NCBI RefSeq assembly: GCF_027943255.1
Contig: NW_026562179.1
Coordinates: 8,062,501 to 8,126,500, forward strand
Source of the DNA: Anastrepha obliqua
Taxonomy: Eukaryota; Arthropoda; Insecta; Diptera; Tephritidae
Reading direction: 5' to 3'
DNA: 64,000 nt
Part shown: one piece after another, positions 22,606 through 33,764 of the stretch
Numbering within the stretch: the first letter of the stretch is position 1
How the letters are laid out: each line of letters begins with the position of its first letter
Notes under the pieces: model-generated
What the model was told of the DNA's origin: nothing
Databases searched by the model: none
Seen by the model: only the letters and a program-made list of their open reading frames with translations
Made by a program: the position numbers and the translations under genes

Positions 22606-23390
22606 TTAGTTTAATAAACTCGAAATTAACAGTCTTTTTCTTTTTCCCGCTCTAGAATTGGTTCGCACAGATTCGTCCCTTTCCGAATGTGGGGAGTCAT
22701 TTGGTGTATAACTTTCATCAAAAATACAATCGTATTTTAAAAACTTTGCAATATTACGCAAAACAAAACAGCTCGCTATGACCATTGGCACCAATTCTGT
22801 TGCTACTCGCACCTTGTACTGCAAAACTGCAAACCCCTGTTTGACCTGACCGAAACACCGCTCGATGATGCATCTTTCTTTCTTAAATATTCTATTATAG
22901 TTTAGTTCTGCTTCTGCTAGTGCGTTTCGAAATGGAGTCATTAGCCAAGGAGAGAGAGCATAACCCACATCTCCAAGGAGTAAGGCATTATTTTGAGCAT
23001 TCCCTATGATCGTGTATATGCTGCTATTCCTTACCACCCGAGAGTCATGAACCGAACCTGGCCAGGATACATCCAAGCTGGTGAACCATTCATTACCATC
23101 GCATGTTGCTTGCACATTTATCGAATGGAAGCCCTTTCTACATATGTACACATCACTTTGCGATAACGGTTTTTTTATTCTAATGTGCGTGTAGTCAATG
23201 ACGCCAATCGCAAACGGAAAAAGATTTTTTGCTTCCCATTGCTTTTCCGCAGCTCTGATTTCTTCATCTGTGGATGGAAATTGAATCCATTCATGAGCCT
23301 TCCCTGATATAATACGTGCCATTTCGCCAATCACTCTTGACACGGTGGTTTGGTGAACTCCTACATCTTCCCAATTCCATATTGGAAGCC
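22606..23390 (-). CDS. HARBI1-like transposase
   Basis: A DDE_4-type nuclease of PIF/Harbinger elements. The long open part (22606-23343, 245 codons) begins inside the conserved stretch HQTTVSRVIGEMARIISG; upstream codons NWEDVGV are open to about 23385, where a stop or intron acceptor occurs. Catalytic residues are AIGVIDYTHIRIKK (first Asp), SWPGSVHDSRVVRNS (second Asp) and IIERCFGQVKQGF (Glu). LLLGDVGYALSPWLMTPF is also typical. The C-terminus is basic (RAGKRKRLL). Upstream exons were not resolved, so intactness is uncertain. Confidence 0.82.
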
Positions 23391-23954
23391 CGGATCAGCA
23401 CAAAATCTTAAAAATATACACATCTTTTCCCTGTTGGGAATCGCGCCACCCTTTCCTTCACTACTTTCACCAAGGAAATAGTTTGCCAGCTAGTCTACGT
23501 GCTCAAAATCAAACCGGTACATTTTTTTAAATATATTCACTTTGAATAGCGGTTTTTCTTGATTTATAAGTTTTTTTTTGTCTAAGAGGAACAAAGTATT
23601 CGACCATCTTTATACTTGTAAACACGAGAGTCAACTAAAAGGCAGTCTCACCTTTTTGTGAGATCGATCTCAAAAAAGTGAGCAACTTCTTGCTGTAATG
23701 CATACAAAGTGAGCTCTAACTCACGAACATTTCATGACTTGAGTTCAAACTCGACATGTGAGATCTATCTCACGCACCGAGTAAAAGCAAGCGAGTTCAA
23801 CAATTTTTATGCATACCAAACCTACCTTTTACTGCAAAACTCGAGTCTGAGCAAATGCTCGCTTATTATGCATAAGGCCCATTGTACGATTGGTAGGTTC
23901 ACTACGACACTTTCACAAAACAAGAGCTAATAAAAACACGTCTGTTCAATCGAA

Positions 23955-24453
23955 AAGTTTAATTTGGTATTTGACAAAATTGATTGATAATTTAAATAAA
24001 CTCAAAAATTTTACCACACTTTCTTGGTTTGAATTGTAAAAAAATCGTGCAAGGATAAAATACCACTTTTCAGGTCTTGAACCTGAATTAAATACGTGCC
24101 ATAAAAACCAAACGAATAATTCCGTCGATTTTAGCTTCTGGACCACAAATTAACTGCTTGTGCGGCTTTCTTAATCGCAAACTCATTCGTTTCGCTGTGA
24201 GCATGAAATACGACGAATCCCTTACTAGTGTGTTGAATCCCCTATTAATGTGGTGGAAAATTATATGAAATCCTCTACCGGTGTGGTAAACACAGAAACG
24301 AGTCTGAAATCCTCTACTAGCGTGGTAAATATCTGCAATCCTCCACTAGTGTGGTAAGTTGAATTTGAAAATCTCTTACTATGAATCTTCAAATTAGTAC
24401 TCGAAAAAAGCTCATTTAACATTTGCGCCTTCTCATCAAATTAACATTGTTTG
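23955..24453 (+). mobile_element. X element, right end (copy a, part 4)
   Basis: Matches the right ends of X1 (31190-31752) and X3 (56580-57093). It has a tRNA-like T arm (CAGGTTCAAGACCTG on the minus strand near 24075) and then five spaced copies of a CTACTAGTGTGGTAA-type motif. It finishes CTCATCAAATTAACATTGTTTG, a decayed version of the CATTAACATTCTCTG terminus. Confidence 0.78.
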
Positions 24454-25008
24454 GTTGAGGAACCTAAATTAAACAGTTGTAGTAACAACAAATAAACAAA
24501 TAGTAAACAGGAATGTTGGATGGAAAAATACCATTGCAAATGAGCTTTTAGGTAGCGTGATGCTTTTTATTTGACTGTTCATAAAATGCAGCTTTGTTTT
24601 AGGTAATGAGCAATTTATTTTAGCATGTACAGATGAGTTTTAAGTTGACGTTAAAGATTAAAGTCGTGTATTCTGTTAACTACTCACTGTTTCATTTCAA
24701 ATATATAATTCACGCAAAACGAGTGCCCGTTAATATTCCATGCGCTCCCGCCATTGAGACTTCTTCGAGGAATTTCGAGGGGTACTTGTCCCACGAAGAC
24801 TAATCGCCACAGACACATTTCAGAGAACGGTGATGTATAGAGAAGTCTCAATGACAGGAACATAAGGAATTTTGAGGGGTACTCGATTCGTGAAGACTTA
24901 TCACCGCAGACACATTTTTCAACAAAAGTTAACAGAAGGGGACTGAATTATGTAAATTTAGCAGCAGTCGATAAGAATTTGTTGGTGATTAGAATAAAAA
25001 AATGTTAG
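24454..25008. other. Spacer between X copies, with a direct repeat
   Basis: No ORF or known element. The block GAATTTCGAGGGGTACTTG...ACGAAGACTAATCGCC...AGACACATTT (24769-24828) recurs diverged at about 24868-24925. The last 60 bases (AGCAGTCGATAAGAATTTGT, TTGGTGATTAGAA) recur at 46340-46390 in the spacer between X2 and X3, so the sequence flanking the X copies is itself repeated. Confidence 0.5.
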
Positions 25009-26293
25009 CAGAGAATGTTAATGAGATGAGAAGGTGCACATGTTACTGTTAACTATTTTTAGTACAATTGAGATTTGAAAGGTTTGTAGTAAGGGATTTT
25101 AGAACATCGACTTTATAGACACCACACTCAATCTTGCCCACACAAAGATTGAAATCACCACACATCTTTCACCTCAGCACACAAGACATTTCTCACCTCG
25201 ACATTAAATCAATTAAATTTTTACTATTTTGTTACTTTTGAAATAATAAGCGAATACGTCAAATTTATTACACAATTTTTTTTTTCGATTACATTAAAAA
25301 AAAAAATTAAAAAAAAAATTGGCGCCGGGAATTGATATCGAGTCTAACATGTCACGAGAAAAAATACGGGATGCGTTTATTTCTGCAACTGCTTATTTTT
25401 TTACAATTTTGTTACTTTTGAAATGAAATGCGCATACATAAAATTTATTACACAATTTTTTTCTCGACTACATTAAGAAAAATTAAAAAAAAATTGCGCC
25501 GTGAATTGATGTCAAGTCATACATGTGGCAGGGATAAAGGTGCGGTGCGTTGTCATACAAGGTATGGATATCTTACGTGCGACGGGTATAAGTTTTAATA
25601 CATTTTCTGAAAAGTAATTCATCACGTTTTTTCAGTAATGCAAAAATGTACGTACATGCATTGTATTTACTTAATGAACGTATATAACATTATCATATAC
25701 ACATATTACATACATATTTATGTATGTGCATGTTAATAGGAAGTAGGTATTTGCATTCAAAAATAAAATAATGGCTTAGGATAAGCCAACACTTATTTGG
25801 TATTGAATTTCAATTTATAGTTTATGTATTCGACGGCAAATTACAAATGTATGCATATACATTTGTATATGAAAAACTATAATGCGCATGTGCAACAACA
25901 ACATCTTCCTTTCATATGTAAATCAATTTACTTATGTTTTCATATATGGCGAAATAACTTTGACTTATTTATTTACACATGTTAAAGCACATCACATTCC
26001 TACAAGAAATCAAATACACATACGCACTAGTGAACGAGTTTCTTCCTAACAAGTGCAAAAACAATTCTGCCCTAAAGCCTATTCAGGTGTGTATGTATAT
26101 GTACCCACTTTCAGTCCTAGCATATATACATATATGTACATATACCTATTTGCCTTCTGAATTTCCTGCAAAATAATTGTATTCCTATGTTACTACATCC
26201 ATGCACGTTCATACATACATGCATATATGCACGAGCACAGCGCTTCCTTCTTGCTTCCCTGTACTTTTGTCTTCCACCAGCCGATATTCCTAA

Positions 26294-29200
26294 TCTATAC
26301 TAATATTATGAAGAGGAAAACTTTGTTTGTTTGTTTGTTTGTTTGTTACGAATAGGCTCAAAAACTACTGGACCGATTTTAAAAATTCTTTCACCATTCG
26401 AAAACTACATTATCCAAGAGTAACATGGATTACATTTTATTTTGGAAAAAAATAGGGTTCCGTAAGATATTTGGATTTTTCGGACACAAACTGAAAAAAA
26501 TCTTATATATAAAATAAAGTCAACTTTTTGTGTGTGTTCGCTAACCGGCCGTGTCTGCACCGAATTAAACCAAACTTACACACATTGCTAAGAAGGTATT
26601 GAAGATGGTTTCCGTATAGTTTGGATACCTATTGGTGCATAGGGCTCGAGATATAGGTCAAAACGTAGACCCGGGTAACCTTCGGATGTGTATGTACAAT
26701 ATGGGTATCAAATGGAAGCTGTTGGTGAATGCTTTATTACAGACTATTTTTCATGCCGCTCCGTGACTAGGGCCTCGAGATAGAGACCAACACGTGGACC
26801 CTAGAATGTGTTTGTACAATATGGATATCAAATTGAAGCTGTTAGTACAGAGTATTTTTCATGCCGCTCCGTGACTGGGGTCTCGAGATATAGGTCAAAA
26901 CGTGGACCCGGGTAACCTTTGGTTGAGTATGTACAATATGGGTATCAAATGAAAGCTGTTGATAAATGCTTTAATACGGGGTAATTTTCATACCTATTGA
27001 TGACTAGGGTCTCGAAATATATGCCAAAACGTGGACCCGCCGTGTCTTAGCACCGAATTAAACCAAACTTACACACATTTTTAAGTAGGTATTCAAGATG
27101 GTTTCCGTATAGTTTGAATACCTATTGGTACATAGGGTCTCAAGATATAGGTCAAAACGTGGACCCGGGTAACCTTCGGACGTGTATGTACAATATCGGT
27201 ATCAAATGGAAGCTGTGGTGAATGCTTTTGTTCAGAGTATTTTTCATGCCGCTCCGTGACTAGGGTCTCGAGATAGAGACCAAAACGTGGACCCTAGAAT
27301 GTGTTTGTACAATATGGATATCAAATTGAAGCTGTTGGTGAATGCCTTAGTACAGAGTATTTTTCATGCCGCTCCGTGACTAGGGTCTCGAGATATAGGT
27401 CAAAACGTGGACCCGGGTAACCTTTGGTTGTGTATGTACAATATGGGTATCAAATGGAAGCTGTGGTGAATGCTTTTGTTCAGAGTATTTTTCATGCCGC
27501 TCCGTGACTAGGGTCTCGAGATAGAGACCAAAACGTGGACCCTAGAATGTGTTTGTACAATATGGATATCAAATTGAAGCTGTTAGTACAGAGTATTTTT
27601 CATGCCGCTCCGTGACTGGCGTCTCGAGATATAGGTCAAAACGTGGACCCGGGTAACCTTTGGTTGTGAATGTACAATATGGGTATCAAATGAAAGCTGT
27701 TGATAAGTGCTTTAATACGGGGTAATTTTCATACCTATTGATGACTAGGGTCTCGAAATATATGCCAAAACGTGGACCCGCCGTGTCTTAGCACCGAATT
27801 AAACCAAACTTACACACATTTTTAAGTAGGTATTCAAGATGGTTTCCGTATAGTTTGAATACCTATTGGTAGACAGGGTCTCGAGATATAGGTCAAAACG
27901 TGGAACCGGGTAACCTTCGGACGTGTATGTACAATATGGGTATCAAATGGAAGCTGTGGTGAATGCTTTTGCTCAGAGTATTTTTCATGCCGCTCCGTGA
28001 CTAGGGTCTCGAGATAGAGACCAAAACGTGGACCCTAGAATGTGTTTGTACAATATGGATATCAAATTGAAGCTGTTGGTAAAGGCCTTAGTACAGAGTA
28101 TTTTTCATGCCGCTCCGTGACTGGGGTCTCGAGATATAGGTCAAAACGTGGACCCGGGTAACCTTTGGTTGTGTATGTACAATATGGGTATCAAATGAAA
28201 GCTGTTGATAAGTGCTTTAATACGGGGTAATTTTCATACCTATTGATGACTAGGGTCTGGAAATATATGCCAAAACGTGGACCCGCCGTGTCTTTGCACC
28301 GAATTAAACCAAAGTTACACACATTGTTAAGGAGGTATTGAAGATGGTTTCCGTATAGTTTGGATACCTATTGGTAGATAGGGTCTCGAGATATAGGTCA
28401 AAACGTGGACCTGGGTAACCTTCGGATGTGTATGTACAATGTGGGTATCAAATGGAAGCTGTTGGTGAATGCCTTAGTACAGAGTATTTTCCATGCCGCT
28501 ACGTGACTGGGGTCTCAAGATATAGGTCAAAACGTGGACCCGGGTAACCTTTGATTGTGTATGTACAATATGGGAATCAAATGAAAGCTGTTGATAAGTG
28601 CTTTAATACGGGGTAATTTTCATACCTATTGATGACTAGGGTCTGGAAATATATGCCAAAACGTGGACCCGCAGTGTCTTTGCACCGAATTAAACCAAAC
28701 TTATGCACATTGTTAAGTAAGTATTGAAAATGGGTTTCGTAAAGTTTGGTTGTAATTCGGAGCAGTGGCAACGGGTACAGCGTTCTTTTGAGCCAGCCAT
28801 AATGTCGCTTACTTTTTTAACGCTTGGGGCGGAACTGAACTGTCAAATTGACAGTGTGAGTTACAATGTGTCAATATTTCTTTCTGATTTGGATGCCATA
28901 AGGAAAAAACGTAAGTGCAACATGTAAAAATTGTTTGTGAATTTTTTTGGAGTGGATTTTGGAACAGTGAATAATTTCTTACGAAATTTGAGAATTTAAT
29001 GTGAAATCCGAATGAAATTATGTGTTCGTGGAAAAAACAATTTTTTTGGCTTTTTTTTTTTGAAAAATATAAATGGATAATGGTTAAAAAAGCTCCAATG
29101 CTTAATAAAACATATAAATTGAAACGAAAAATTCATGGATGATCAGGAAAAAAGACGATTGTTTATTCATATGCGTTGATTTGAAAATTAAAAACAATCT

Positions 29201-29391
29201 TCTTTTTTCCTGATTTTCAATTTATATTTTATATTTACTCAAAAACAAATAGAAAAACAAAAAATATTGTTTATGCCAAAGCGCTTGAATAAAGAATAAA
29301 GAAATAAATAATATGAAAACCATATATTTTCTGTTCTAAACCATATCTATTCTATTTTAGTGTGCCCAGCGAAGGGGGCCGGGTTTGCTAG
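26294..29391 (+). mobile_element. Helitron B, non-autonomous, with long minisatellite
   Basis: TCTATACTAATATTATGAAG follows an A at 26293, and the end GGCCGGGTTTGCTAG precedes T at 29392. The interior holds about sixteen units of the roughly 128-bp minisatellite (26640-28680), interspersed with CACCGAATTAAACCAAACTT blocks. The final 700 bases match Helitron A almost exactly, including the stem-loop (29141-29222). A 67-codon ORF in the shared part (28724-28927) is identical in both copies but has no recognisable domain. It sits within X1. Confidence 0.9.
26640..28680 (+). repeat. Tandem array of about 128-bp units in Helitron B
   Basis: Repeated ATATAGGTCAAAACGTGGAC, GTACAATATGGGTATCAAAT and CATGCCGCTCCGTGACTAGG mark each unit. 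Every few units a CCGCCGTGTCTTAGCACCGA segment interrupts, giving a higher-order repeat of about 700 bases (26560, 27040, 27780, 28290 and 28670). It is the reverse orientation of the array in Helitron C. Confidence 0.85.
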
Positions 29392-29987
29392 TATTGTATA
29401 TACTTACAAAAACACAATACCTTGATAGACGCAAAGCAGCAGCAAGCGCAACGCGATGGCCGCTTTGCCACCACACATTCTAAAATGTTCTAGAACACAA
29501 CAACAACAGCGCACTCACTTCATGCCTCAATATGCGTATGTCTTCCAAACTCAAAATCTAAGCCTACCCAGTACAAAAACAAAATACATTCGTAGATACA
29601 GTCGCAGCGGCCATGATTCTGTTAGTCGCGACGGCGCTGAACAATTTAGAATATTATATGGTACAAAAACAAAAAATTCATTCATAAGTTGCAGCTCATG
29701 TTTCTAGGAGAAAAGTACTTTCATTCATAATACGAGCCGCCCATATGCCAATTTTCGCGACCATTCGAAAATAGTCAATATTGGAATATTGCGCGTAGAA
29801 TTATTTGCCAATATTTGATAAATCTTGAATTTTTGTCATGTGGAGTGGCCGCGACTCCGTATATATGTATGTATGCGCCCTTATATGTATGTAAATATGT
29901 CTTCTAACTGTTCGACAGTCGCGAGTTGGATTCCTTGAACAATTCCAGCGAATCACATGTTTCTGTCCGCAAAGCCACATATGTGTA

Positions 29988-30407
29988 CCCCATAATCAAA
30001 AAGTGCGGGAATGTTTAAATAAAGCTAAACAGAGTTAAATTTCAGGCAAATTTATATTATCTCCTTCAAAATATGACCTGTCTGAAACAACACACATGTG
30101 CCAACTTTTAAACCAGTGTTCCACACACCCCTGGCAGGCCGACGAATTGATGGCCTTTAGCTCCTTCGTCGCATTCTCTTTCACCTCTTTGATCGGTGCG
30201 ATGGCGCGTTATCATCATGCAAAATCCAAGAATTGTTTGCTCACATTTCTGTTTGCAACGTAGAGCATCTTTCGAACGCTTCAAAACGGATAAATAATAT
30301 TCTATATTGACTGTCTGACCCGATGGAAAGTACTCATGATGCACTACGCCTTGGCAATTGAAGAAAACAGTCAACATCACATTCCCGGTACTTGTTGATC
30401 ATAGGGT
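29988..30407 (-). mobile_element. Internally deleted mariner relic, copy 2
   Basis: The TA-flanked ends CCCCATAATCAAAAAGTGCG and TGTTGATCATAGGG (reverse complement of CCCTATGATC) enclose minus-strand transposase remnants with GQTVNIEYYLSVLKRSKDAL. Compared with full mariners the N-terminal half is missing. It occupies the same position in X as the relics at 121, 36950 and 55406. Confidence 0.8.
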
Positions 30408-30829
30408 ATGCCTATCCCATCTTTTCACTGACGGACAAGAAGACGGTCGCAAGTTTTGTTTTTATATGCATACATTTTGCATTCGATGATGGTTTGTATA
30501 CATTTATATCCTTATATTTATATGCGCGGGTATGCGCGTTTGGCTTCTGGATGGTTATTAGAATATTTTCGCATCAATATGTGTATGTATGATAAGTAAA
30601 TAGTTCAGATTCGACTGAAGAGATAAAATACATATGTATATGAATGCATATTCATATGCATTGCCTGCATGGCTGTTTTATATATAAATCAATTCAAAAG
30701 TAGTATGAATAATAACAATTTTCTAAATAACAGGTATTAGAAAAACCTGAATACACTATTTTAGATCAATTCTAATTAAACCAAATATAAAAAATAAAAT
30801 AAAAATATCGAAAAAAGAAACATGCTTAC

Positions 30830-30905
30830 AGGACTTGAACCTGAGTCAAACACGAAACAAGAACTGTGCTCGCGATACGGCTTTTAGGTCTGCGCTAATT
30901 TATAA
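30830..30905 (-). other. tRNA-like arm 1 in X1
   Basis: The reverse complement contains TTAGCGCAGACC (A-box-like) and CAGGTTCAAGTCCTG, a perfect T arm with a 7-base loop. The same module is at 56200-56285 (X3) and 32595-32685 (X2, plus). The acceptor stem is not convincing, so this is a tRNA-derived relic rather than a tRNA gene. Confidence 0.5.
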
Positions 30906-31339
30906 TTTCTAATAACGTTTCTAAAGAATGTATGCATATTTACTATATATAATATATACATATGCACGTGTGTATGCGCGTTTGGCTTTCTGGACGGATA
31001 TTAGAATGATAGTTTATCATTAAAATAGTTTGAAATTGATTAAAGAGATTAAATACATATATGCATATTTATATGTACATATTTATTTCCTTTCGATTGA
31101 TTTAAATAATAATCAGTTCATATCCAGTATGAACAATTTCATACCGAAAAAAGTTCTAAAAATAAAATACAAAAAAACTAAAGTTTGTTTTTTAAGGCAA
31201 TTATAATTAAAATAAGCTGAAAAATTGTACCAAACTTTCCTGATTTTAATTTAAAAAAAAAATCGTCCAAGGAAGAAAATACGACTTTTCAGCGCTTGAA
31301 CCTGAATTAAATTCGCGCCACAAAATCCACATAAATTAA

Positions 31340-32110
31340 ATGCCTACGTGGCTTTCTTAATCGCAAACTCATTCGCTGCGCTGTGGGCATGAAATAAGTC
31401 GAATACCTTACTAGTGTGTTAAATGCCCTACTACTGTGGTGAAAAATCATATGAAATCCTCTACTAGTGGAGTAAACGCTGAAAAAAATCTGAAATCCTC
31501 TACTAGCGTCGTAAGGAAATATAGAAATCCTCCACTAGCATGGTAAATATCTGCAATCCGCCTCTAGTGTGGTAAGTTGAATTTGCAAATCCCTTAGTAT
31601 GAATCTACAAATTAGTACTCGAAAAAAGTTCATTTAACATTTGCTCCTTCTCATTCCATTAACGTTCTCTGCCCTTACTATGAATCTACAAATTACTACT
31701 CGAAAAAAGCTCATTTAACATTTGCTCCTTCTCATTCCATTAACATTCTCTGGTTGAATGAGGTGAAAAAGTCTTCGCGGTTTCAATTCATTTTTGACAA
31801 TTCACACTATTCGTAGCTCGTGAGACTTCTCTATACCAGAGAATGTTAATGGAATGAAAAGGAACAAATGTTAAATGAGCTTTTTTCGAGTACTAATTTG
31901 TAGATTCATACTAAGGGATTTTCAAATTCAACTTACCACACTAGTGGGGATTGCAGATATTTACCCCGCTAGTAGAGGAATTCAGATTTTTTCTGTGTTT
32001 ACTACACTAGTAAGGGATTTCATATGATTTTTCACCACAGTAGTAAGGGATTCAACTTATTTCATGCCCACAGCGAAGCGAATGAGTTTGCGATTAAGAA
32101 AAGCGCTTTA
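31340..32110. repeat. Large inverted repeat: X1 and X2 right ends face each other
   Basis: 31340-31752 (X1 right end) and 31837-32100 (X2 right end, inverted) are complementary over about 260-400 bases and separated by 84 bases (31753-31836). Both arms carry repeated CTAGTGTGGTAA-type motifs and GCGAAGC(G)AATGAGTTTGCG. The arrangement could extrude a cruciform or give hairpin RNA. Confidence 0.8.
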
Positions 32111-32594
32111 TTAGTTAAGTCAATAAAAAAGAAAATACGTACATATGTATAAACATGCATATATTTAATCTCTTTCATCAAATCCAAATTATATTGATCA
32201 GAAAATATCATTCTAATATCCGTCCACAAAGCCAAACGCGTATACACATACGCATACAAAGGCCGACTTCCTAAACCCAGGTTTGCAATGCATAACTCTA
32301 AAAAATGTGTATGCAATGCAAAGTAGATTTTAATTGCAACCATGCTTTGCATACCAAACAAAACTGATGCACGATTTTGACATTTTATGCGCATCTAAAT
32401 GAGTTGCCAACCGATTAGGAACATGAGGCGTTGCCATAAATTTCACGAATGCATTTAGGAACTATATGAGTTGTAAATACGCATTACAACTTGCATTTAG
32501 GAAATGGGCCAAACTTTCAACGAACGCAGAATATGTGCATATAAAACAGTGAATCGAATAAATGAGTGATTTGGAAAAATTCATTAGCAATGAT

Positions 32595-32685
32595 ATATTA
32601 GCGCAATCGTGAAAGACGTGTGGTGTACACGCTACGTCGTCCCGCATTTGACTCAGGTTCAAGTCCTGTGCGCATTTTTCTTTGT
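32595..32685 (+). other. tRNA-like arm 1 in X2
   Basis: TTAGCGCAATCGTG resembles an A box, GACGTGTGG...CTACGTCG could form an anticodon-like stem, and CAGGTTCAAGTCCTG is a perfect T arm. This is the best-preserved tRNA-like module of the X family in the window, but the acceptor stem is poor. Confidence 0.55.
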
Positions 32686-33764
32686 TCGATATATTTATTT
32701 AATTTTTTGTATTTGGTTTAATTTGAATTGATTTAAAATAGTGTATTCAGGCTGTTTTAATACCCGTTATTTAGAAATTTATTTTATATATAAAAGTATT
32801 CATACTGCTTTTGAACTGATTTATATGAAAAACATCCATAAAGGCAATGCATATGAATATGCATTCATATATTTAATCTTCATCCAGAAAGCCAAACGCG
32901 CACACACGCATATGTATAGGGTTTTTCAGTAAGAGCGCTTCAACTTTTGAACTTTTTTGAATAAAACACAAACAGTTTGACTTTTTTAACTAATTTTTTT
33001 TTATTATCGAGTTTGAACATATACATTTAAGTATGAAATTCGATTTCTTTTGCATGACCACCGCGTGCACGTTTTACGAAGTCCAATCGTTGAACCCAAT
33101 TTTCGACCACTCTTTTGCTTAAAACGGCCGAAATTCCAGCAATTTCGCGTTCAATATTGGCTCTGAGCTCACAAATCGTCGCCGGCTTGTTACTGTAGAC
33201 CAGTGGTCGCCAACCTTTTCAATGTGTTGAGCTACTTTCAAAATTTTGAAATAAACAGCGAGCTACTTGCACAAGCCAACATAAATTAAATAATACACAT
33301 TTATATTCGACATACAATACATGTATTTATTTTACTAATATACGTTCTATATATAATAAACTTATGACTTATAGTGCTTATACTTATGCATAACTACATC
33401 CATGTTCACACCTATCAATCGTAACACAATTTTTTGTAGTCATGATGGCAAATCACAAGCGACTTAAAAAAACAACAAAACAGTAATAGTACATTAATAT
33501 ATAAATAAAATATGGGCAGATAAAAAGAGCATATTTAATGAGAAGGTTGACATTCTGACTCATCGATATTTTTTTTAATATTTGCAGTATAATTTGATAC
33601 AGTCATTCGAATACAGTTATCCAAATGTAGGTATATATGTAAACCGATTGCGGTATTTATTTTTAATAAATTTCATATTGGAAAAAAAAGATTCACACAA
33701 ATAAGTTGAACTGAATAACGCTTTCACTTTCAACGCAACACGACATAAAACTGAATACTTATCT

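Larger units (their letters stand above)
20720..23880. mobile_element. PIF/Harbinger element, near complete
   Basis: Inverted ends GGGCCTTGTACATAATAAGG (left) and GGGCCTTATGCATAATAAGC (right, reverse complement) continue for about 40 bases. ATT is repeated at 20717-20719 and 23881-23883, a 3-bp duplication as expected for Harbinger. It holds the two usual genes in opposite directions, a transposase (minus) and an accessory DNA-binding protein (plus). A SINE sits between them. CTCGAG-rich subterminal repeats with GATCTATCTCAC-type motifs occur at both ends. Confidence 0.88.
25009..31752 (+). mobile_element. X element copy X1
   Basis: The left end CAGAGAATGTTAATGAGATG lies at 25009 and the right end ATTCCATTAACATTCTCTG at 31752. 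Helitron B (26294-29391) and the shared mariner relic (29988-30407) are inside. Left-end features are the subterminal CACC-rich blocks and two GCGCCG(G/T)GAATTGAT units (25320-25520). Right-end features are two tRNA-like T arms and CTAGTGTGGTAA-type repeats. The last 80 bases at the right end are duplicated (a first terminus at 31672). No matching target duplication is visible. No ORF of its own. Confidence 0.78.

Noticed and set aside
24769..24925. Inverted-repeat transposon in the spacer before X1
   Set aside because: The repeat is direct, not inverted, and no target duplication or ends could be found.
28724..28927. 67-codon ORF shared by Helitrons A and B as a gene
   Set aside because: Identity between two very young copies does not show selection, and there is no domain or supporting context.
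30830..30905. Functional tRNA gene
   Set aside because: The T arm is perfect and an A-box-like stretch is present, but no acceptor stem or standard anticodon arm could be drawn, and copies diverge freely.
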